A DNA stretch of 64,000 nt from an uncultured Caulobacteraceae bacterium (GTDB lineage: Bacteria > Pseudomonadota > Alphaproteobacteria > Caulobacterales > Caulobacteraceae): positions 30,755 through 94,754 of the forward strand of contig CAIXWN010000003.1 of the NCBI GenBank assembly GCA_903923135.1, written 5' to 3'. This document shows, one piece after another, positions 31,941 to 42,906 of this stretch. The notes beneath the pieces were generated by a model, which saw nothing but the letters and a program-made list of their open reading frames with translations, did no database searches and was not told the DNA's origin. How positions within the stretch are numbered: position 1 is the first letter of the stretch; every line of letters begins with the position of its first letter. Position numbers and translations under genes: made by a program.

Positions 31941-34900
31941 GCGTCGCCGCCGAACCTCAGGTCAGGGCCTCCAACCCCCGTACGTCGGTGTTCGTGGCCG
32001 CCAACGCCGGTTCGGGAAAGACCTCGACCCTGGTCAAGCGGGTGGCGCGCCTGCTGCTAGACGGGGCGCGGCCGGAGGCGATCCTCTGTGTCACCTACAC
32101 CAAGGCCGGAGCGGCGGAGATGCAGCGGCGGCTGTTCCAGGACCTCGGCGCCTGGGCGGTCATGCCCGACCCGGAATTGCGCGCGGCCCTGGCGGCGATC
32201 GACGAGGCGGGCCGCGAGCTGTCCAAGGCCCGCGCCCTCTTCGCCCGCGCCCTGGAGACGCCCGGCGGCCTGAAGATCCAGACGATCCACGCCTTCTGCG
32301 AGAAGCTGCTGAGGCGGTTTCCGCTCGAGGCCGGGGTCTCGCCAGGGTTCGAAGTGCTGGAGGACACCGCCGCCGCGGCCCTGTCGGCCGGCGCCCGCGA
32401 CGAGGTGGCCACCCTGGCCATGGCCCATCCGGATAGCGCGCTGGCGGCCGCCTACGCCCATTTCTCGGTCGAGCTCGACTGGGGAGCCTTCAACGACATG
32501 TTCGCCGTCTTCGAGACCCGCCGCGCCGCCATCGCCGCCTGGGCCGACGCCTGTGACCGGCGCGGCGGATTCGGGACGGAGACCTGGCGGCTGTGCGGCT
32601 TTCCCGCGCCGGAGTCCCGCCGGGCGATCGAGGCCGAGGCGGTCGCCTTCATCCGCTGGCGGCGCTGGAAGGCGGTCGCCCAGACGCTTCTGCAGAGCCA
32701 GGCGGTCACCGACCGCGAGATCGGCGTGGCCATGGCCGCGGTGGAGGCCGGCGCGCCGTTCAACGCCGTGCGCGCGGTGTTCTTCACCAAGGGCGGCGCC
32801 GCCCGGAAACGCCTGGGCACGGCCCAGATCGACGCGTCGACGCGCGCGTGGCTCGCCGAGGAGCAGGCCAGGCATGTGGCCACCCACGCCCGCCTCGTGG
32901 CGGCCGCCGTGGCCGAGGACACCGTCCACGCCCTGCGCCTGGCCATCGCCTACGCCGAACTCTACGAGAGCGCCAAGGCGGTGACCGGGGCCCTGGATTT
33001 CAGCGATCTCATCGCCCGCACCCACCACCTGCTCAAGCAGAAGGTCGACGCCGCCTGGGTGCTCTACAAGCTCGACGGCGGTCTCGACCACATCCTGCTC
33101 GACGAGGCCCAGGACACCGCCCCGGAGCAGTGGGAAATCCTGCGCGCCCTCACCGAGGAATTCTTCACCGGCCTGGGCGCCTCGCCCCTGCGGCGCACGG
33201 TCTTCGCCGTGGGGGACGAGAAGCAGTCGATCTTCTCGTTCCAGGGCGCCGCGCCCGAGCGGCTGGCCGTGGAGACCCAGGCCTTCGAGATCATGGCCAT
33301 CGACGCCGGCATGGACTTCGGCTCGGTCAAGCTGATGGAGAGCTGGCGCTCGACCCCCGAGGTGCTGAGCTTCGTCGATGCCGTCTTCCGCGCGCCCGAG
33401 GCCCTGGCGGGCCTGCATCCGGCCGAGGGGCCGAATGTCCGCGGCTTCCCGATCACCCACATGGCCCGGCGCGAACCGGGGGGCTGCGTCGAGTTCTGGC
33501 CCCTGGAGGTCGATATTCCCGGCGAGGAGCCCGACGTCTGGGCGCCGGTCGACGCCGAGCCCGCCGCCAGCGCCGTGAAGCTGCTGGCCCGGCGCATCGC
33601 CCTGAGCGTGGCGGCCATGGTCCGGCGCGGCGACGGGGTCGTCGACCGGGAAACGCGGCGGATGCGCCCCTGCGCCTTCGGCGACGTGCTCATCCTGGTG
33701 CGCCGACGGTCGGCGCTGTTCCACGAGATCATCCGCGCCCTCAAGCGCGAGGGCGTCGCCGTGGCCGGCGCCGACCGGCTGAAGCTTTCCGAGCACGGGG
33801 TGTTCGACGATCTCGTCGCCCTGGGCCGCTTCGCCCGGTTCCCCACTGACGACCTTGCCCTCGCCGGCCTGCTGCGCAGTCCATTCTGCGAAATCGACGA
33901 GCCGGGACTTTTCGACCTGGCCCATGACCGCCGGGGTTCGCTGTGGGGCGCCCTGCGGGCCCGGGCCGGCGAGCGCCCCGCCTGGGGCTCCGCGGCCGAT
34001 CTGCTTGAGTGGGTGCGCGAGGAGGCCGACCGCGCCCCGCCCTTCGATTTCTACAGCCGGTTCCTGGGCCGCCTGGACGGCGCGGGGCGCTCCATGCGCC
34101 AGCGTCTGCTCACCCGCCTGGGGGCGGAGGGCGAGGAGGCCCTGGACGCCTTCCTGGCCCAGACCCTTCAGGCCGAGGGACGCGGCCAGCGCGATCTGGA
34201 GACCTTCGTGGCCGCCATGGCCGCCAGCGAGATCGAGATCAAGCGCGAACCGGAGCTGGCGCGGACCCGCGGCGGTGGCGAGGTGCGGGTGATGACGGTG
34301 CACGGCGCCAAGGGTCTGGAGGCGCCGATCGTCATCCTGCCCGACACCACCACCCGCGCCACCGCCCAGGCCGGGCCCCTGCTGGACGTTCCCGGCGGCG
34401 GCTTTCTGTGGGCGCCCCGCAAGAGCGACGACTGTCCCGCCTCGGCCGCGGCGCGGGAGGCCCGCGAGGCGGCCACCGAACAGGAGTCGGCCCGTCTGCT
34501 CTATGTCGCCCTCACCCGGGCGCGGGACCGCCTGATCGTTTGCGGCGTGCAGAGCCAGACGGCGCGCTTCGAGCGCAGCTGGTACGACTTTGTCGGCCGC
34601 GCCTTCGACGACCTGCCCAGCCGCGCCATAGACCTTGAGGGCGGCGGCGTGGGGCGCCGCTACGGGACCGATCCCCGCCCCGCCGCGGATCTCGCCGGAC
34701 CCGGCGATTTGGACGCCCCGCTTCCCGTCTGGTCGCGCGGTCTGGCGCCGGCCGAACCGGCCCTGGCCCGCTACGCCTCGCCCTCCACCCTGGGCGACTC
34801 CGCGGCTGGTCCCGCGCCTTCGCCCCTGCTGGCGGTGGGCGGGCTGGGTCGCTACCGGCGGGGCGACCTGATCCACCGCCTCCTGCAACTGCTGCCCGAT

Positions 34901-35368
34901 CTGGCCGTCGCCGACCGGCCGGCCGCGGCGGCGCGAATCCTGGCCCGGGAGCGGGATATCACCGACGCCCAACGCGAGGAGATGATCGCCGCGGCCCTGG
35001 GCGTGCTCGCGGACGACCGCTTCGCGGCGGTGTTCGGGCCGGGCTCCCGCGCCGAGGTCGCCCTGGCCGGCGCCGCGGCGCGGTTCCCCCCCGGCCTGGC
35101 GATTTCCGGTCGCATGGACCGTCTGGTCGTCGAGCCGGGCCGGGTGCTGGTCGTCGATTTCAAGACCAACCGGCCCGCGCCGGAGAGCATCGAGCAGGTC
35201 GATACCGCCTATGTGACCCAGATGGCGATCTATGCGGCGGTGCTGGCGGAGATCTATCCCGGTCGCGCCGTAGAGGCGGCCCTGGTGTGGACCGACGGGC
35301 CCGAGCTGATGCCTGTCCCCGAGGCCATGCTGCGGGCGGCGCTGGACGCCCTGACGCTCAGAGCCTGA
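31937..35368 (+). CDS. addA: Double-strand break repair helicase AddA
   Basis: The UvrD/RecB-like helicase-nuclease subunit, 1,143 residues. Walker A AANAGSGKTSTLVKR (near 20-34), Walker B LLDEAQDTAPEQW (near 388), motif III-IV GDEKQSIFSFQGA, motif VI LLYVALTRARDRLIVCG, and a C-terminal nuclease motif VDFKTNRPAP (near 1073) with TQMAIYAAVL are all present, so both helicase and nuclease activities are expected. The GTG at 31937 overlaps the addB stop (GTGA). Its end overlaps a convergent unknown gene by 11 bases. Confidence 0.95.
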   Translation: MSVAAEPQVRASNPRTSVFVAANAGSGKTSTLVKRVARLLLDGARPEAILCVTYTKAGAAEMQRRLFQDLGAWAVMPDPELRAALAAIDEAGRELSKARALFARALETPGGLKIQTIHAFCEKLLRRFPLEAGVSPGFEVLEDTAAAALSAGARDEVATLAMAHPDSALAAAYAHFSVELDWGAFNDMFAVFETRRAAIAAWADACDRRGGFGTETWRLCGFPAPESRRAIEAEAVAFIRWRRWKAVAQTLLQSQAVTDREIGVAMAAVEAGAPFNAVRAVFFTKGGAARKRLGTAQIDASTRAWLAEEQARHVATHARLVAAAVAEDTVHALRLAIAYAELYESAKAVTGALDFSDLIARTHHLLKQKVDAAWVLYKLDGGLDHILLDEAQDTAPEQWEILRALTEEFFTGLGASPLRRTVFAVGDEKQSIFSFQGAAPERLAVETQAFEIMAIDAGMDFGSVKLMESWRSTPEVLSFVDAVFRAPEALAGLHPAEGPNVRGFPITHMARREPGGCVEFWPLEVDIPGEEPDVWAPVDAEPAASAVKLLARRIALSVAAMVRRGDGVVDRETRRMRPCAFGDVLILVRRRSALFHEIIRALKREGVAVAGADRLKLSEHGVFDDLVALGRFARFPTDDLALAGLLRSPFCEIDEPGLFDLAHDRRGSLWGALRARAGERPAWGSAADLLEWVREEADRAPPFDFYSRFLGRLDGAGRSMRQRLLTRLGAEGEEALDAFLAQTLQAEGRGQRDLETFVAAMAASEIEIKREPELARTRGGGEVRVMTVHGAKGLEAPIVILPDTTTRATAQAGPLLDVPGGGFLWAPRKSDDCPASAAAREAREAATEQESARLLYVALTRARDRLIVCGVQSQTARFERSWYDFVGRAFDDLPSRAIDLEGGGVGRRYGTDPRPAADLAGPGDLDAPLPVWSRGLAPAEPALARYASPSTLGDSAAGPAPSPLLAVGGLGRYRRGDLIHRLLQLLPDLAVADRPAAAARILARERDITDAQREEMIAAALGVLADDRFAAVFGPGSRAEVALAGAAARFPPGLAISGRMDRLVVEPGRVLVVDFKTNRPAPESIEQVDTAYVTQMAIYAAVLAEIYPGRAVEAALVWTDGPELMPVPEAMLRAALDALTLRA

Positions 35369-35795
35369 GCGGCTGGGCCTGCTCGGCCGCCTCGCTGGCG
35401 TCGCCGTGCACCTCCTCGCGGATCACCCGCAGGGTGACGGCGTTGAGGTACTGGATCAGGGCGGCGTTGAGCTCCTCGAACTCGGGCCACAGCACCTGAT
35501 CGACGAACGGCTTGGGGACCTTCAGCATCACCGTGGTCAGCCTCTGGCGAGGCAGTCGGTAAGGGTCGAGGCCGTAGCGGCGGCAAAGAGCCAGGAACAG
35601 TCGCCGCGACCACTGGTCGCCGAGAGAGAACTGCATCTCCACGGCCGGCTCGCTCAGCTGCAGGCTCGCCAGGCGCGCCCGGACGCGGGCCAGCGCCGCT
35701 CCCGCGGCCAGTCGTTCGCCCTCGGTGCCCGCTCCGGCGAACAGCGCCTCGATCTTGCGCAGCTTTTCGCGAAGGTGTGTTTCTTCCGACATCAA
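35358..35795 (-). CDS. Conserved hypothetical protein, DUF2786-like N-terminus
   Basis: A 145-residue protein without signal or membrane segment. The N-terminus (residues ~7-45, LREKLRKIEALFAGAG then AAGAALARVRARL) resembles the start of DUF2786 proteins. The middle has a well-conserved look with FLALCRRYGLDPYRLPRQ and LTTVMLKVPKPFVDQVLWPEF. Function is unknown. It lies convergent to addA and upstream of a gene-free stretch, inside the usual addA-trxA interval. Confidence 0.65.
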   Translation of the reverse strand: MMSEETHLREKLRKIEALFAGAGTEGERLAAGAALARVRARLASLQLSEPAVEMQFSLGDQWSRRLFLALCRRYGLDPYRLPRQRLTTVMLKVPKPFVDQVLWPEFEELNAALIQYLNAVTLRVIREEVHGDASEAAEQAQPLRL

Positions 35796-36008
35796 ACCCA
35801 GGTTCGGCCCACGAGCGGATGGTCAGCGGACCATGCGGGGAGTCATCGGTCAATCGTTCAGCGGTCTGCCGAATTTCTTCGCGACGATGGGGGGTGATTG
35901 CGCGCCCTCGCGGATGGTCGGGCGTATCGGCGCGCCGGCCCTTGATCCGGCCGCGCCGCGCCCGCAGGCTTCGGTCAGCCGGGGGCTCGCCGCGGCAGGG
36001 CCAGATTC

Positions 36009-37406
36009 ATGACGCAGGACGCCGACTCCCCGACGATTCCGCCGTTCGTGCGCAGCATGAAGGTCACCGGCGTCCTGCTACTGACCCTCTCGGCGGTGAC
36101 GCCGGCCTCGTCGGTGTTCGTGATCATCCCTGGCATCCTCGGCCAGGCCGGCAGCGGCGCCGTCATCAGCCTGTCCGCCGCCGCCCTGGTGGCCCTGGCC
36201 ATGGCCCTGGTCTACGCCGAGCTGGCCTCGGCCTTCCCCCACGCGGGCGGCGAATACGCCATGCTCGGCCGCACCCTGGGCCCGTTCATCGGTTTCGTCT
36301 TCATGGGCATGAACGTCGTTGGCTCGACCCTGGCTCCGGCGGTTCTGTCCCTGGGGGCGGCCGACTACGTCTCCGCCGTGTGGCCCGGCGTCGGGCGGGT
36401 GCCCCTGGCGGTGGGCGTCGTCGGGACGTCGATGCTTCTGGGCGTGCTCAACATCCGCATCAACGCCTGGGTCACCGGCCTGTTTCTGCTGGTGGAGACC
36501 CTGGCCCTGGTGGTCCTGGGGGTGCTGGGCTTCCTGCACGCCCAGCGGCCGCTGCTCGGGTTCATCATCCACCCGCAGGTGCTCAGCCACGGCCATCTGG
36601 CGCCGACGCCGGTGGCCATGATGGGGCTGGCCACCGCCGTGGCGATCTTCTCCTACAACGGCTTCGGCGCGGCGGTCTATTTCAGCGAGGAAATGCACGA
36701 GGCGCCGCGCCTTGTGGCGCGCACCATCCTGCTGGCCCTGGTTCTCACCGTGGCCTTCGAGTTCGTGCCGGTGGTGGCGGTGCTGATGGGCGCGAGCGAT
36801 CTGAAGACCCTGCTGGGCTCGCAGAGCCCGTTCAGCGATTTCCTGCTGCAGACCGGGGGCCGCACCCTCGACACCGTGGTCAGCCTCGGTATCGCCCTGG
36901 CCATCGTCAACGCCGTGATCGCCACGGTGCTGATCAACGCCCGTTTCCTGTTCTCCAGCGGCCGCGACGGGGTGTGGCACGGCTGGTTCAACACCGCCCT
37001 GGTGCAGATGCACGGCCGCTTCCAGTCGCCCTGGGTGGCGACCCTGCTGGCCGGCGCGTCGGCCTGCGCCACCTGCTTCATCCCCTTCCACATCCTGCTG
37101 GTGATGAACGGCACCGGCGTGGTGGTGATGTATGTGCTGCTCTGCCTGGGGGCGATCGCCGGGCGGATCACCGGCGCCACGGCGCACGCCGCCTATCGCA
37201 TGCCGCTGTTCCCTCTGGCCCCGCTCTTCGCCCTCGTCGCCCTGACCTATGTCATCTACGCCAACTGGATCGATCCGGAGGTCGGCCGGCCAAGCCTGCT
37301 GGTCAGCGTCCTGCTGATCGTTCTGGCCACCGGCTACTTCCTGCTGCTGCGTCGGGGCCGGGGCGTGGCGATCACCCTCAACGGGCCGGTCGACGAGGCG
37401 GCGTGA
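36009..37406 (+). CDS. APC-family amino acid/amine permease
   Basis: A 465-residue membrane protein with about 12 helices. Helix 1 carries LTLSAVTPASSVFVIIPGIL, the unwound substrate site of the APC fold, and the loop AELASAFPHAGGEYAMLGRTLGP is the family signature. Helix 6 contains YNGFGAAVYFSEEMHEAPR, also typical. The substrate is not predictable; amino acids or polyamines are likely. It stands alone upstream of trxA, with no recognised partner. ATG 36009 begins the product cleanly. Confidence 0.85.
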   Translation: MTQDADSPTIPPFVRSMKVTGVLLLTLSAVTPASSVFVIIPGILGQAGSGAVISLSAAALVALAMALVYAELASAFPHAGGEYAMLGRTLGPFIGFVFMGMNVVGSTLAPAVLSLGAADYVSAVWPGVGRVPLAVGVVGTSMLLGVLNIRINAWVTGLFLLVETLALVVLGVLGFLHAQRPLLGFIIHPQVLSHGHLAPTPVAMMGLATAVAIFSYNGFGAAVYFSEEMHEAPRLVARTILLALVLTVAFEFVPVVAVLMGASDLKTLLGSQSPFSDFLLQTGGRTLDTVVSLGIALAIVNAVIATVLINARFLFSSGRDGVWHGWFNTALVQMHGRFQSPWVATLLAGASACATCFIPFHILLVMNGTGVVVMYVLLCLGAIAGRITGATAHAAYRMPLFPLAPLFALVALTYVIYANWIDPEVGRPSLLVSVLLIVLATGYFLLLRRGRGVAITLNGPVDEAA

Positions 37407-37466
37407 TCTCGGGGCGCGCCCAGAAAAACTCGCAGCGACTTTGGCGGCTCGCCGGTCCGGCGGCGG

Positions 37467-37493
37467 TTGACGGGGGCCTCGACCGGCCTAAAT
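37467..37493 (+). promoter_or_regulatory. Probable housekeeping promoter of trxA
   Basis: TTGACG (37467-37472) with the following G matches the Caulobacter-type -35 element TTGACGS. CTAAAT (37488-37493), 15 bases on, fits a -10 element. The thioredoxin ATG is 24 bases further, with AGAGGAG as ribosome-binding site. Confidence 0.5.
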
Positions 37494-37517
37494 GCTTAGT
37501 CACCAGAGGAGCTTTCC

Positions 37518-37853
37518 ATGAGCACGGTTGCCGTCACCGATTCGACCTTCGAAAATGATGTCCTGAAGTCCGCCACCCCGGTGCTGGTCGACTTCTGGGC
37601 CGAGTGGTGCGGCCCCTGCCGCCAGATCGCCCCGTCGCTGGAGCAGATTTCCAATGAACTGGCCGGCGCCGTCACCGTGGCCAAGATCGACATCGAGGCC
37701 TCGCCGCTGACCCCGTCGCGCTACGGCGTGCGCGGCATCCCCACGATGATGCTGTTCAGGGACGGCCAGATGGCGGCGATGAAGGTCGGCGCCATGCCCA
37801 AGGCCAAGATCCTCGAGTGGCTGGCCGAGACGGGCATCCACGCGGCCGCCTGA
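37518..37853 (+). CDS. trxA: Thioredoxin
   Basis: A 111-residue cytoplasmic thioredoxin. The active site WAEWCGPC (C31, C34), the buried Asp region LVDFW, and the cis-proline loop GVRGIPTMMLF are canonical. An AGAGGAG ribosome-binding site lies eight bases upstream. It is the normal electron donor for thioredoxin-linked enzymes such as the ArsC of this window; that link is functional inference, not genomic. It is convergent with folC, 10 bases away. Confidence 0.96.
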   Translation: MSTVAVTDSTFENDVLKSATPVLVDFWAEWCGPCRQIAPSLEQISNELAGAVTVAKIDIEASPLTPSRYGVRGIPTMMLFRDGQMAAMKVGAMPKAKILEWLAETGIHAAA

Positions 37854-37863
37854 GCGGCGTCCT

Positions 37864-39198
37864 TCAGGCTGGCCAGGTATCCGGGCTGAGGGCCAGGACG
37901 TCGCCGATGAAGTGCAGCGAGCCGCAGATCACCACGTGCGGCGCCGCGCCTTCGCCGGCCAGCGCCTGACGCAGGGCGTCTTCCACCCCGTCGGCGGCGC
38001 GGGCCTCCAGCCCCTGTGACCGCGCCGCCTCGGCCAGGGCTTCCGCGGGCGTGGCGCTGGGCGAGTGGAAGGCGGTGGTGAAGACCCGCGGCGACGACGC
38101 CGTGAAGGCGGCGAAGAAGCCCGAGGCGTCCTTGCGCCCCAGCATGCCGACGATCAGCGTCACGGGCCGGCCGTCGCGGGCGGACAGCCGCGCGCAGGCC
38201 TCGGCCAAGGCGTGGCCGGCGTGGGGGTTGTGGGCCCCGTCGATCCAGAGGTCGGCGTCCCCGGCCATCGCGGCCAGGGGCCCCTTGGTCAGGCGCTGGA
38301 AACGGCCGGGCCAGGTCGCCGCGGCGACCCCCCGCGCCATGGCCGCCTCGTCGAGCCGCGGATCGCCCAGAGCCAACAGGGCGGCGACGGCGAGTCCGGC
38401 GTTGGCGTACTGGTGCGGACCCAGCAGCCCGGGGGGCGGCAGGTCGATCAGGCGGTCCGGCGCCTGGACGACCAGCCGGCCGCGTTCTTCCCAGGCGTCG
38501 AAGTCCCGGCCCATCAGCCACAGCGGCGCGTCCAGGGCCGCGGCTTCCGCCTCGATCACCGCCTCGGCCTCGGGGCGCTGCCGGGCCGACACCACGGGCC
38601 GTCCGGCCTTGATGATCCCGGCCTTCTCCCAGGCGATCCTGTCCAGGCCCGGGCCGAGCATTTCCAGGTGGTCGTAGTCCACCGGGGTGATGACGCTCAC
38701 CGCCGGCCGCTCGAACACATTGCTGGCGTCGAACCGGCCGCCCAGGCCAACCTCAACCAGGCAAAGATCGGCGGGCGCGGCGGCGAAGGCGTGAAAGGCC
38801 AGGGCGGTGGTGATCTCGAAGAAGCTGATCGGCTCGCCCTGGTTGGCCGCCTCGACCTCGTCGATCCTGCGACCCAGATCCTCGTCGCTGATCAGCCTGC
38901 CGGCGATGCGGATGCGCTCGGCGAAGCGCACCAGGTGCGGCGAGGTCAGAACGTGGGTCCTCAGGCCGGCGGCCTCGGCCATGGCGCGCAGGAAGGCGGT
39001 GGTGGAGCCCTTGCCATTGGTGCCGGCCACATGGATCACCGGACCCATGCGGTCCTGAGGCCGGCCCATGGCGGTCAGCAGGCGCTCGATCCGGCCGGTG
39101 GACAGGTCGATCAGCGACGGATGCAGGGCGCGCAGGCGCCGGATCGCCCCGTCGGAGGCGCGGATGGCGTCGTAGTCGGGGAGGGTCGGCGGGCTCAG
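37864..39198 (-). CDS. folC: Bifunctional folylpolyglutamate/dihydrofolate synthase FolC
   Basis: Adds glutamate to folates and makes dihydrofolate. The ATP loop VIHVAGTNGKGSTTAFLR, the LTSPHLVRFAERIRI segment, and GLGGRFDASN plus the C-terminal GAHNPHAG are diagnostic. The first ATG (39069) would cut off the family's N-terminal helix region. The frame stays open upstream with good similarity (LRALHPSLIDLSTGRIERLL), and the only plausible start is CTG at 39198, whose TG forms part of the accD stop TGA (CTGA). I therefore extended the gene to 39198, giving 444 residues. Confidence 0.88.
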   Translation of the reverse strand: MSPPTLPDYDAIRASDGAIRRLRALHPSLIDLSTGRIERLLTAMGRPQDRMGPVIHVAGTNGKGSTTAFLRAMAEAAGLRTHVLTSPHLVRFAERIRIAGRLISDEDLGRRIDEVEAANQGEPISFFEITTALAFHAFAAAPADLCLVEVGLGGRFDASNVFERPAVSVITPVDYDHLEMLGPGLDRIAWEKAGIIKAGRPVVSARQRPEAEAVIEAEAAALDAPLWLMGRDFDAWEERGRLVVQAPDRLIDLPPPGLLGPHQYANAGLAVAALLALGDPRLDEAAMARGVAAATWPGRFQRLTKGPLAAMAGDADLWIDGAHNPHAGHALAEACARLSARDGRPVTLIVGMLGRKDASGFFAAFTASSPRVFTTAFHSPSATPAEALAEAARSQGLEARAADGVEDALRQALAGEGAAPHVVICGSLHFIGDVLALSPDTWPA

Positions 39199-40097
39199 GC
39201 GCGGGCGAGGCGCGAGCGCCCCAGCATCAATGTGCGCAGGATCGAGGCGAGAATGACCGGCAGGTCCTTGCGGCTGACCACGCGGTCGACCATGCCCCGG
39301 TCGACCAGGAACTCGGCGGTCTGGAATCCCGGCGGCAGGGTCTCGCGAATGGTGTCCTCGATCACCCGTCGGCCAGCGAAGCCTATGGTGGCCCCGGGTT
39401 CCGACAGCTGTACGTCGCCGAGCATGGCGTAGGAGGCGGTGACCCCGCCGGTGGTCGGGTCGGTAAGCACCACCACATAGGGCAGGTGGGCGCGACGCAG
39501 GCGCTGGATGGCCACGGTGGTGCGCGCCATCTGCATCAGCGACAGGGCGCCTTCCTGCATCCGGGCGCCGCCGGAGGCGGTGAACACCACGAAGGGAACC
39601 TCACGCTTCACCGCCTCCTCGGCGGCAGTGATGAAGGCCTCGCCGGCCGCCGAACCGAGCGAGCCGCCCATGAAGGCGAAGTCCTGCACGAGGACCACGG
39701 CGGGAACCCCGCCGATCTCGCCGAAGCCGGCCGCCATGGCGTCGGTCTGGCCGGTGGTCTTGCGGGCCGTGGCCAGGCTGCCGCGATAGGGTTTGCCGTA
39801 GTCGAACGCCAGGGGGTCGTCCGGCGTCCGCGGAAGGGTGATGGCGCGGAACCGACCGCCGTCGAAAGTGTAGGCGAAGCGCAGATCGGGGCGGATCCGC
39901 ATGTGCCGGCCGGCCGGGGTGACCCATTGGGCGGCCTCAAGGTCCGGCCGATAGATCATCTCGCCGGTATCGGGGCATTTGACCCACAGATTGTCTGGGG
40001 TCTCACGCCGGGTGACCAGCCTGCGCACGCCCGGCGCGATCTTCGCCAGCCAGCCGCCGCGTGCCGGTCTCGGCTTTTCGTCCTCAGCCATGGGCAT
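39195..40097 (-). CDS. accD: Acetyl-CoA carboxylase carboxyltransferase subunit beta
   Basis: Transfers CO2 from biotin to acetyl-CoA together with AccA, the first step of fatty acid synthesis. The 300-residue protein has the crotonase-like core (GGSLGSAAGEAFITA, FTASGGARMQEG, DPTTGGVTASYA). In the N-terminal zinc ribbon only the first of four cysteines remains (VKCPDTGEM...VTPAGRHMRI), as in other alphaproteobacteria, so zinc is probably not bound. The start is ATG 40097 or the second ATG six bases on. It lies 33 bases after trpA and overlaps folC. Confidence 0.94.
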   Translation of the reverse strand: MPMAEDEKPRPARGGWLAKIAPGVRRLVTRRETPDNLWVKCPDTGEMIYRPDLEAAQWVTPAGRHMRIRPDLRFAYTFDGGRFRAITLPRTPDDPLAFDYGKPYRGSLATARKTTGQTDAMAAGFGEIGGVPAVVLVQDFAFMGGSLGSAAGEAFITAAEEAVKREVPFVVFTASGGARMQEGALSLMQMARTTVAIQRLRRAHLPYVVVLTDPTTGGVTASYAMLGDVQLSEPGATIGFAGRRVIEDTIRETLPPGFQTAEFLVDRGMVDRVVSRKDLPVILASILRTLMLGRSRLARA

Positions 40098-40130
40098 GAC
40101 CCGGGATGGCAGGCTGGCGCATGTGGCGGC

Positions 40131-40954
40131 CTATCCGACCAGTTCTCGGGCGGACCGGACGGCCGCGCCGAGGTCCGCGGCGACGCCCAGGGTGGCGGCC
40201 ACCGGATCACGGCCGTCGGCCAGGGCGTCGGCGATGGCGTCCACCAGGGCCGAGCCGACGACGGCGGCGTCGGCGACGCGGGCGATGGCGGTCGCCTGGG
40301 CCGGGGTGCGGATGCCGAAACCCACGGCCACCGGCAGGCCGCTGGCCGCCCGCACGCGGGCCACGGCGGGCGCGACGTCGGAGGCGGCGGCCGACTTGGC
40401 GCCCGTCACGCCGGCGACGGCGACGTAGTAGAGGAAACCGCGCGTGCGGCGCGCCACGATCGCCAGCCGGGCGTCGTCGGTGGTCGGCGTGGCCAGGCGG
40501 ATGAGGTCGACGCCCCGGCTGTCGAGGGCGTCCGCCAGGGGATCGGCCTCTTCCGGCGGGCAGTCCACCGCGATCAGGCCGTCGATCCCCGCCGCCGCCG
40601 CCCGGGCGGCGAAGGCCTCATAGCCGAGGCTCATGATCGGATTCAGATAGCCCATCAGCACGATCGGCGTGACGGCGTCAGACTCGCGGAACCGGCGGGC
40701 CAGGTCGAACACGCCTTCCAACGTCATCTGCGAGGCCAGGGCCCGCAGCGCCGCCTTCTGGATCGGTGGGCCGTCGGCCATCGGGTCGGAAAACGGAATG
40801 CCCAGTTCGATCAGGTCCGCACCGGCGGCTGGCAGGCCCTTGAGGATGGACAGGGCGGTCCCGGCGTCGGGGTCGCCGGCCATGACATAGGCGATGAAGG
40901 CCGCCCGGTTCTGCGCCGCGAGTTCGGCGAAGCGCTTCTGGATGCGGCCGCCGC

Positions 40955-40958
<4 letters not shown>
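40131..40958 (-). CDS. trpA: Tryptophan synthase alpha subunit
   Basis: Cleaves indole-glycerol phosphate to indole, which is channelled to TrpB. The catalytic Glu and Asp are in [19 protein letters not shown]. Phosphate-binding [10 protein letters not shown] and VGSALVDAI complete the barrel. The GTG start at 40958 overlaps the trpB stop, and the product (275 residues) then has normal length; the long open frame upstream lies inside trpB and was rejected. Confidence 0.96.
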
Positions 40959-42205
<1,247 letters not shown>

Positions 42206-42209
42206 CGTG

Positions 42210-42848
42210 TCAGGCCCGGCGAACCGCCTCAAGAAAGGCTCCAATGAGAGCGGGGTCCTTTAGTCCCGCGCCTCGCTCCACGCCAGAGGAAACGTCTACC
42301 ATCGGCGCGCCCGACACCCGGATGGCCTCCGCGACGTTCCAGGGATCCAGGCCGCCGGCCAGGAACCAGGGGCGCTCGAACCGCCGCCCGGCCAGGATCG
42401 TGGCGTCGAAACGGGCGCCCATGCCGCCGGGGCGGGTCGCGCCCTTGGGGACCCTGGCGTCGAACATCAGGTGGTCGACGAGCCCGTCGAATTCACGCGC
42501 CGCGTCCAGATCGCCGCTCTCGGCCACGGACAGCACCTTGATCAGGCGCGCGCCGGAACGACGGGCGATCTCGGCCACCCGGGCCGGCGTCTCACGCCCG
42601 TGAAGCTGGATGAAGTCCGGCGCGAGGGCGGCGGTGATCCGGTCCACAAGGGCGTTGTCGGGATCGACCGTCACCGCCACGGTCGCCGCCCTGCCCCTGG
42701 CCCGCGCGGCCAGCCGGCCCGCCGCGGCCGGATCGATGTCTCGCGGACTGCCAGGGAAGACCATGAAGCCCAGGAACGCCGCCTTGCCCTCCAGGGCGGC
42801 GTCCACGGTGTCGGCTGTCGACAGTCCGCAGATCTTGGTAAGGGTCAT
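42210..42848 (-). CDS. trpF: Phosphoribosylanthranilate isomerase
   Basis: Isomerises phosphoribosylanthranilate to CdRP in tryptophan synthesis. It is a 212-residue beta-alpha barrel with catalytic Cys in TKICGLST at the N-terminus and the Asp in LMFDARVP (family D126 equivalent). The phosphate site [10 protein letters not shown] and [11 protein letters not shown] near the C-terminus are classical. It is the first gene of a trpFBA-accD-folC run with very small gaps, so the five genes are probably cotranscribed. Confidence 0.95.
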   Translation of the reverse strand: MTLTKICGLSTADTVDAALEGKAAFLGFMVFPGSPRDIDPAAAGRLAARARGRAATVAVTVDPDNALVDRITAALAPDFIQLHGRETPARVAEIARRSGARLIKVLSVAESGDLDAAREFDGLVDHLMFDARVPKGATRPGGMGARFDATILAGRRFERPWFLAGGLDPWNVAEAIRVSGAPMVDVSSGVERGAGLKDPALIGAFLEAVRRA

Positions 42849-42906
42849 GGGCGGTTCCCGCGCCGGACGGCTGTCGCCAGATCGGCCGGCGGCATGGTCG
42901 GGGCGG

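Noticed and set aside
28680..34972. Very long antisense open frames opposite addB and addA
   Set aside because: Their translations are rich in Gly, Arg, Gln and His with no domain, and they mirror the third-position GC of the repair genes.
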